From: Phoma sp. XZ068
Taxonomy: Eukaryota > Ascomycota > Dothideomycetes > Pleosporales > Didymellaceae
DNA: 64,000 nucleotides
Direction: 5' to 3'
Assembly (NCBI GenBank): GCA_004835665.1
Contig: RBKR01000002.1
Span: forward strand, 310,001 to 374,000
A model generated the notes under the pieces. It worked only from the letters and a program-made list of their open reading frames with translations. It made no database searches and was not told where the DNA came from. Made by a program: the position numbers and the translations under genes. This document shows positions 62,957-64,000 of this stretch, in pieces. Positions within the stretch are counted from its first letter, which is position 1, and every line of letters begins with the position of its first letter.

Positions 62957-64000
62957 ATGTCTGCGCCAGCGACAGTAGACCCTGTAAATCAGAGCGGTAC
63001 GTGAGCTCGCGGCTTCCGGACATACACCCAGGCGCGGTGTTAGCGGGGCACCAATCCCACGTTCTACGACCTGGATCGCTGACGGTATAATTACAGGGGC
63101 TACCTCGAAGTCGAAAAAGAAGAAGAACAAGAAGAAGGCAGGCAGTCAAGGAGCGAACAAGGGCGAAGAGGAGACGCAAGTGAATGGCAACCACGGCAAG
63201 ACCGACGCAGAACATGACGACGAGGCAGACGAGGCAGAAGAGCAGACTGTAAGGGGACCGAAGCGACAGTTACAGCAAGAGGTGTGGCTGACAAGCGACC
63301 AGAAGCCCGTCGAAACAGTCGACCGGGACGCAGACGACGTCGACGACGAAGAACCGCCGCTCTCCCCAACAATAGCTCAGGCAAATGGCACCCACACGCA
63401 CAGCATAGCCTCCGCAGTCGCCCTAGGCTTTTCGCGCTCGCGCTCGCCGCACATGTCACCATCCCCGCCCTCAGACACCGAGACCACGGCACGACTCGAT
63501 GCGATAGCGAAGGAGCGAGACGCCTTACGGCTAGAGGTCACGGAGCTGAGGAAGAGCCTGGAAAGCATACAAAGCCAACACGAGGGACAGACTACAGAAG
63601 GCGCGCAGTCGAAGCACGAAGAGGAGGTCCAAGCCTTGAGAGAGGAACTGGAAGAAGCAAACGAGGGCAAGGAGCACTTTGAGACACAGTACAACAACCT
63701 CTTAGGGCGGGTGAACACAATCAAGACGAGCCTGGGCAATCGCATGAAAGCTGATGCGGTGGGTTTCACATCATATACGCATGTTAGGCAAAGGGCTTGC
63801 TGACAGTCGACAGGCCAAGATCGAGGAGTACGAAGCTCAAGTCGCAGAATTACAAGACCAGAACGGAGAGCTACAGGAGAAGAATAACAGTCTCAGCGAG
63901 GAGCTGGCGAAATTGCGGCAAGACCACGAAACACAGGCGGCCGAGATCAACAATTTGCGAAGCAGATCGAATCTTTCCCAGCAAAACTGGGTGAAGGAGC
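62957..64000 (+). CDS. RUD3: Golgin, Rud3-like (5' part, runs off window)
   Basis: Rud3 is a coiled-coil golgin with a GRAB (Arf1-binding) domain at the cis-Golgi. Exons seen are 62957-62996, 63097-63758 and 63814 to the window end, all joined in frame. The N terminus MSAPATVDPVNQSGATSK is followed by a Lys-rich stretch (KSKKKKNKKKAGSQG), as in yeast Rud3, then an acidic and Ser-rich linker. Coiled coil begins near residue 135 (ARLDAIAKERDALRLEVTEL). The segment FETQYNNLLGRVNTIKTSL closely parallels the corresponding yeast Rud3 block (ETQYNNLLG versus KTQYDTLLS), which is why I prefer Rud3 over Imh1. The C-terminal GRAB region lies beyond the edge. Confidence 0.8.

Noticed and set aside
1..64000. 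CRISPR arrays, operons, ribosome binding sites, prophage or bacterial IS elements
   Set aside because: The sequence is eukaryotic; no regularly spaced repeats, bacterial translation signals or transposase genes were seen.

Overview
The window looks like nuclear DNA of a filamentous ascomycete (Pezizomycotina; a Dothideomycete is my guess, but the class cannot be fixed from sequence alone). The grounds are short introns of about 45-60 bases with GTRNGT donors, CTAAC-like branch points and CAG/TAG acceptors; a SepH/Cdc7-type septation kinase; nuclear genes for mitochondrial proteins; intron-bearing tRNA genes; and families typical of filamentous fungi (DUF1996, But2 C-terminal domain, GH94 phosphorylase). 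All multi-exon models were built by eye: each junction obeys GT..AG and keeps the reading frame, but none is backed by transcript data.

Layout. 1-20 kb: an orphan gene, the GPI cell-wall protein Ecm33, a long gene-poor stretch, a Mag1-type DNA glycosylase with a basic N-terminal extension, a large orphan protein, then a mitochondrial NAD+ carrier divergent from QCR7 (complex III) across a CCAAT-bearing promoter, a small coiled-coil protein and a secreted DUF1996 protein. 21-31 kb: the SIN kinase sepH, a short-chain dehydrogenase and a BCS1-like AAA ATPase, followed by tRNA-Glu(CTC). 32-46 kb: mostly secreted or catabolic functions, namely a repeat-rich But2-domain cell-surface protein, a secreted SnoaL-like protein, a GH94 phosphorylase resembling fungal cellobionic acid phosphorylase, a WD40 protein, an astacin metalloprotease and a C2H2-type protein. 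46-53 kb: gene-poor, with lipoate-protein ligase, a degenerate tRNA-like sequence and a possible small gene. 53-64 kb: dense housekeeping, with an FAD monooxygenase, cytosolic methionyl-tRNA synthetase, Lto1, septin Cdc10 divergent from mitoribosomal bL32m, tRNA-Asp(GTC), a small membrane ORF and the 5' part of a Rud3-like golgin that runs off the end.

Functional links. Several genes serve mitochondria (carrier, Qcr7, BCS1-like, lipoate ligase, bL32m), and septation is represented by SepH and Cdc10, but they are scattered rather than clustered. No secondary-metabolite cluster, CRISPR array, intact transposon or virus-like element was seen. The most noteworthy items are the intronless GH94 gene, the fungal astacin, the tandem CCAAT boxes in front of QCR7, the repeat surrounding the LTO1 stop codon, and two genes with extremely short terminal exons. 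I did not find a convincing new multi-gene system.
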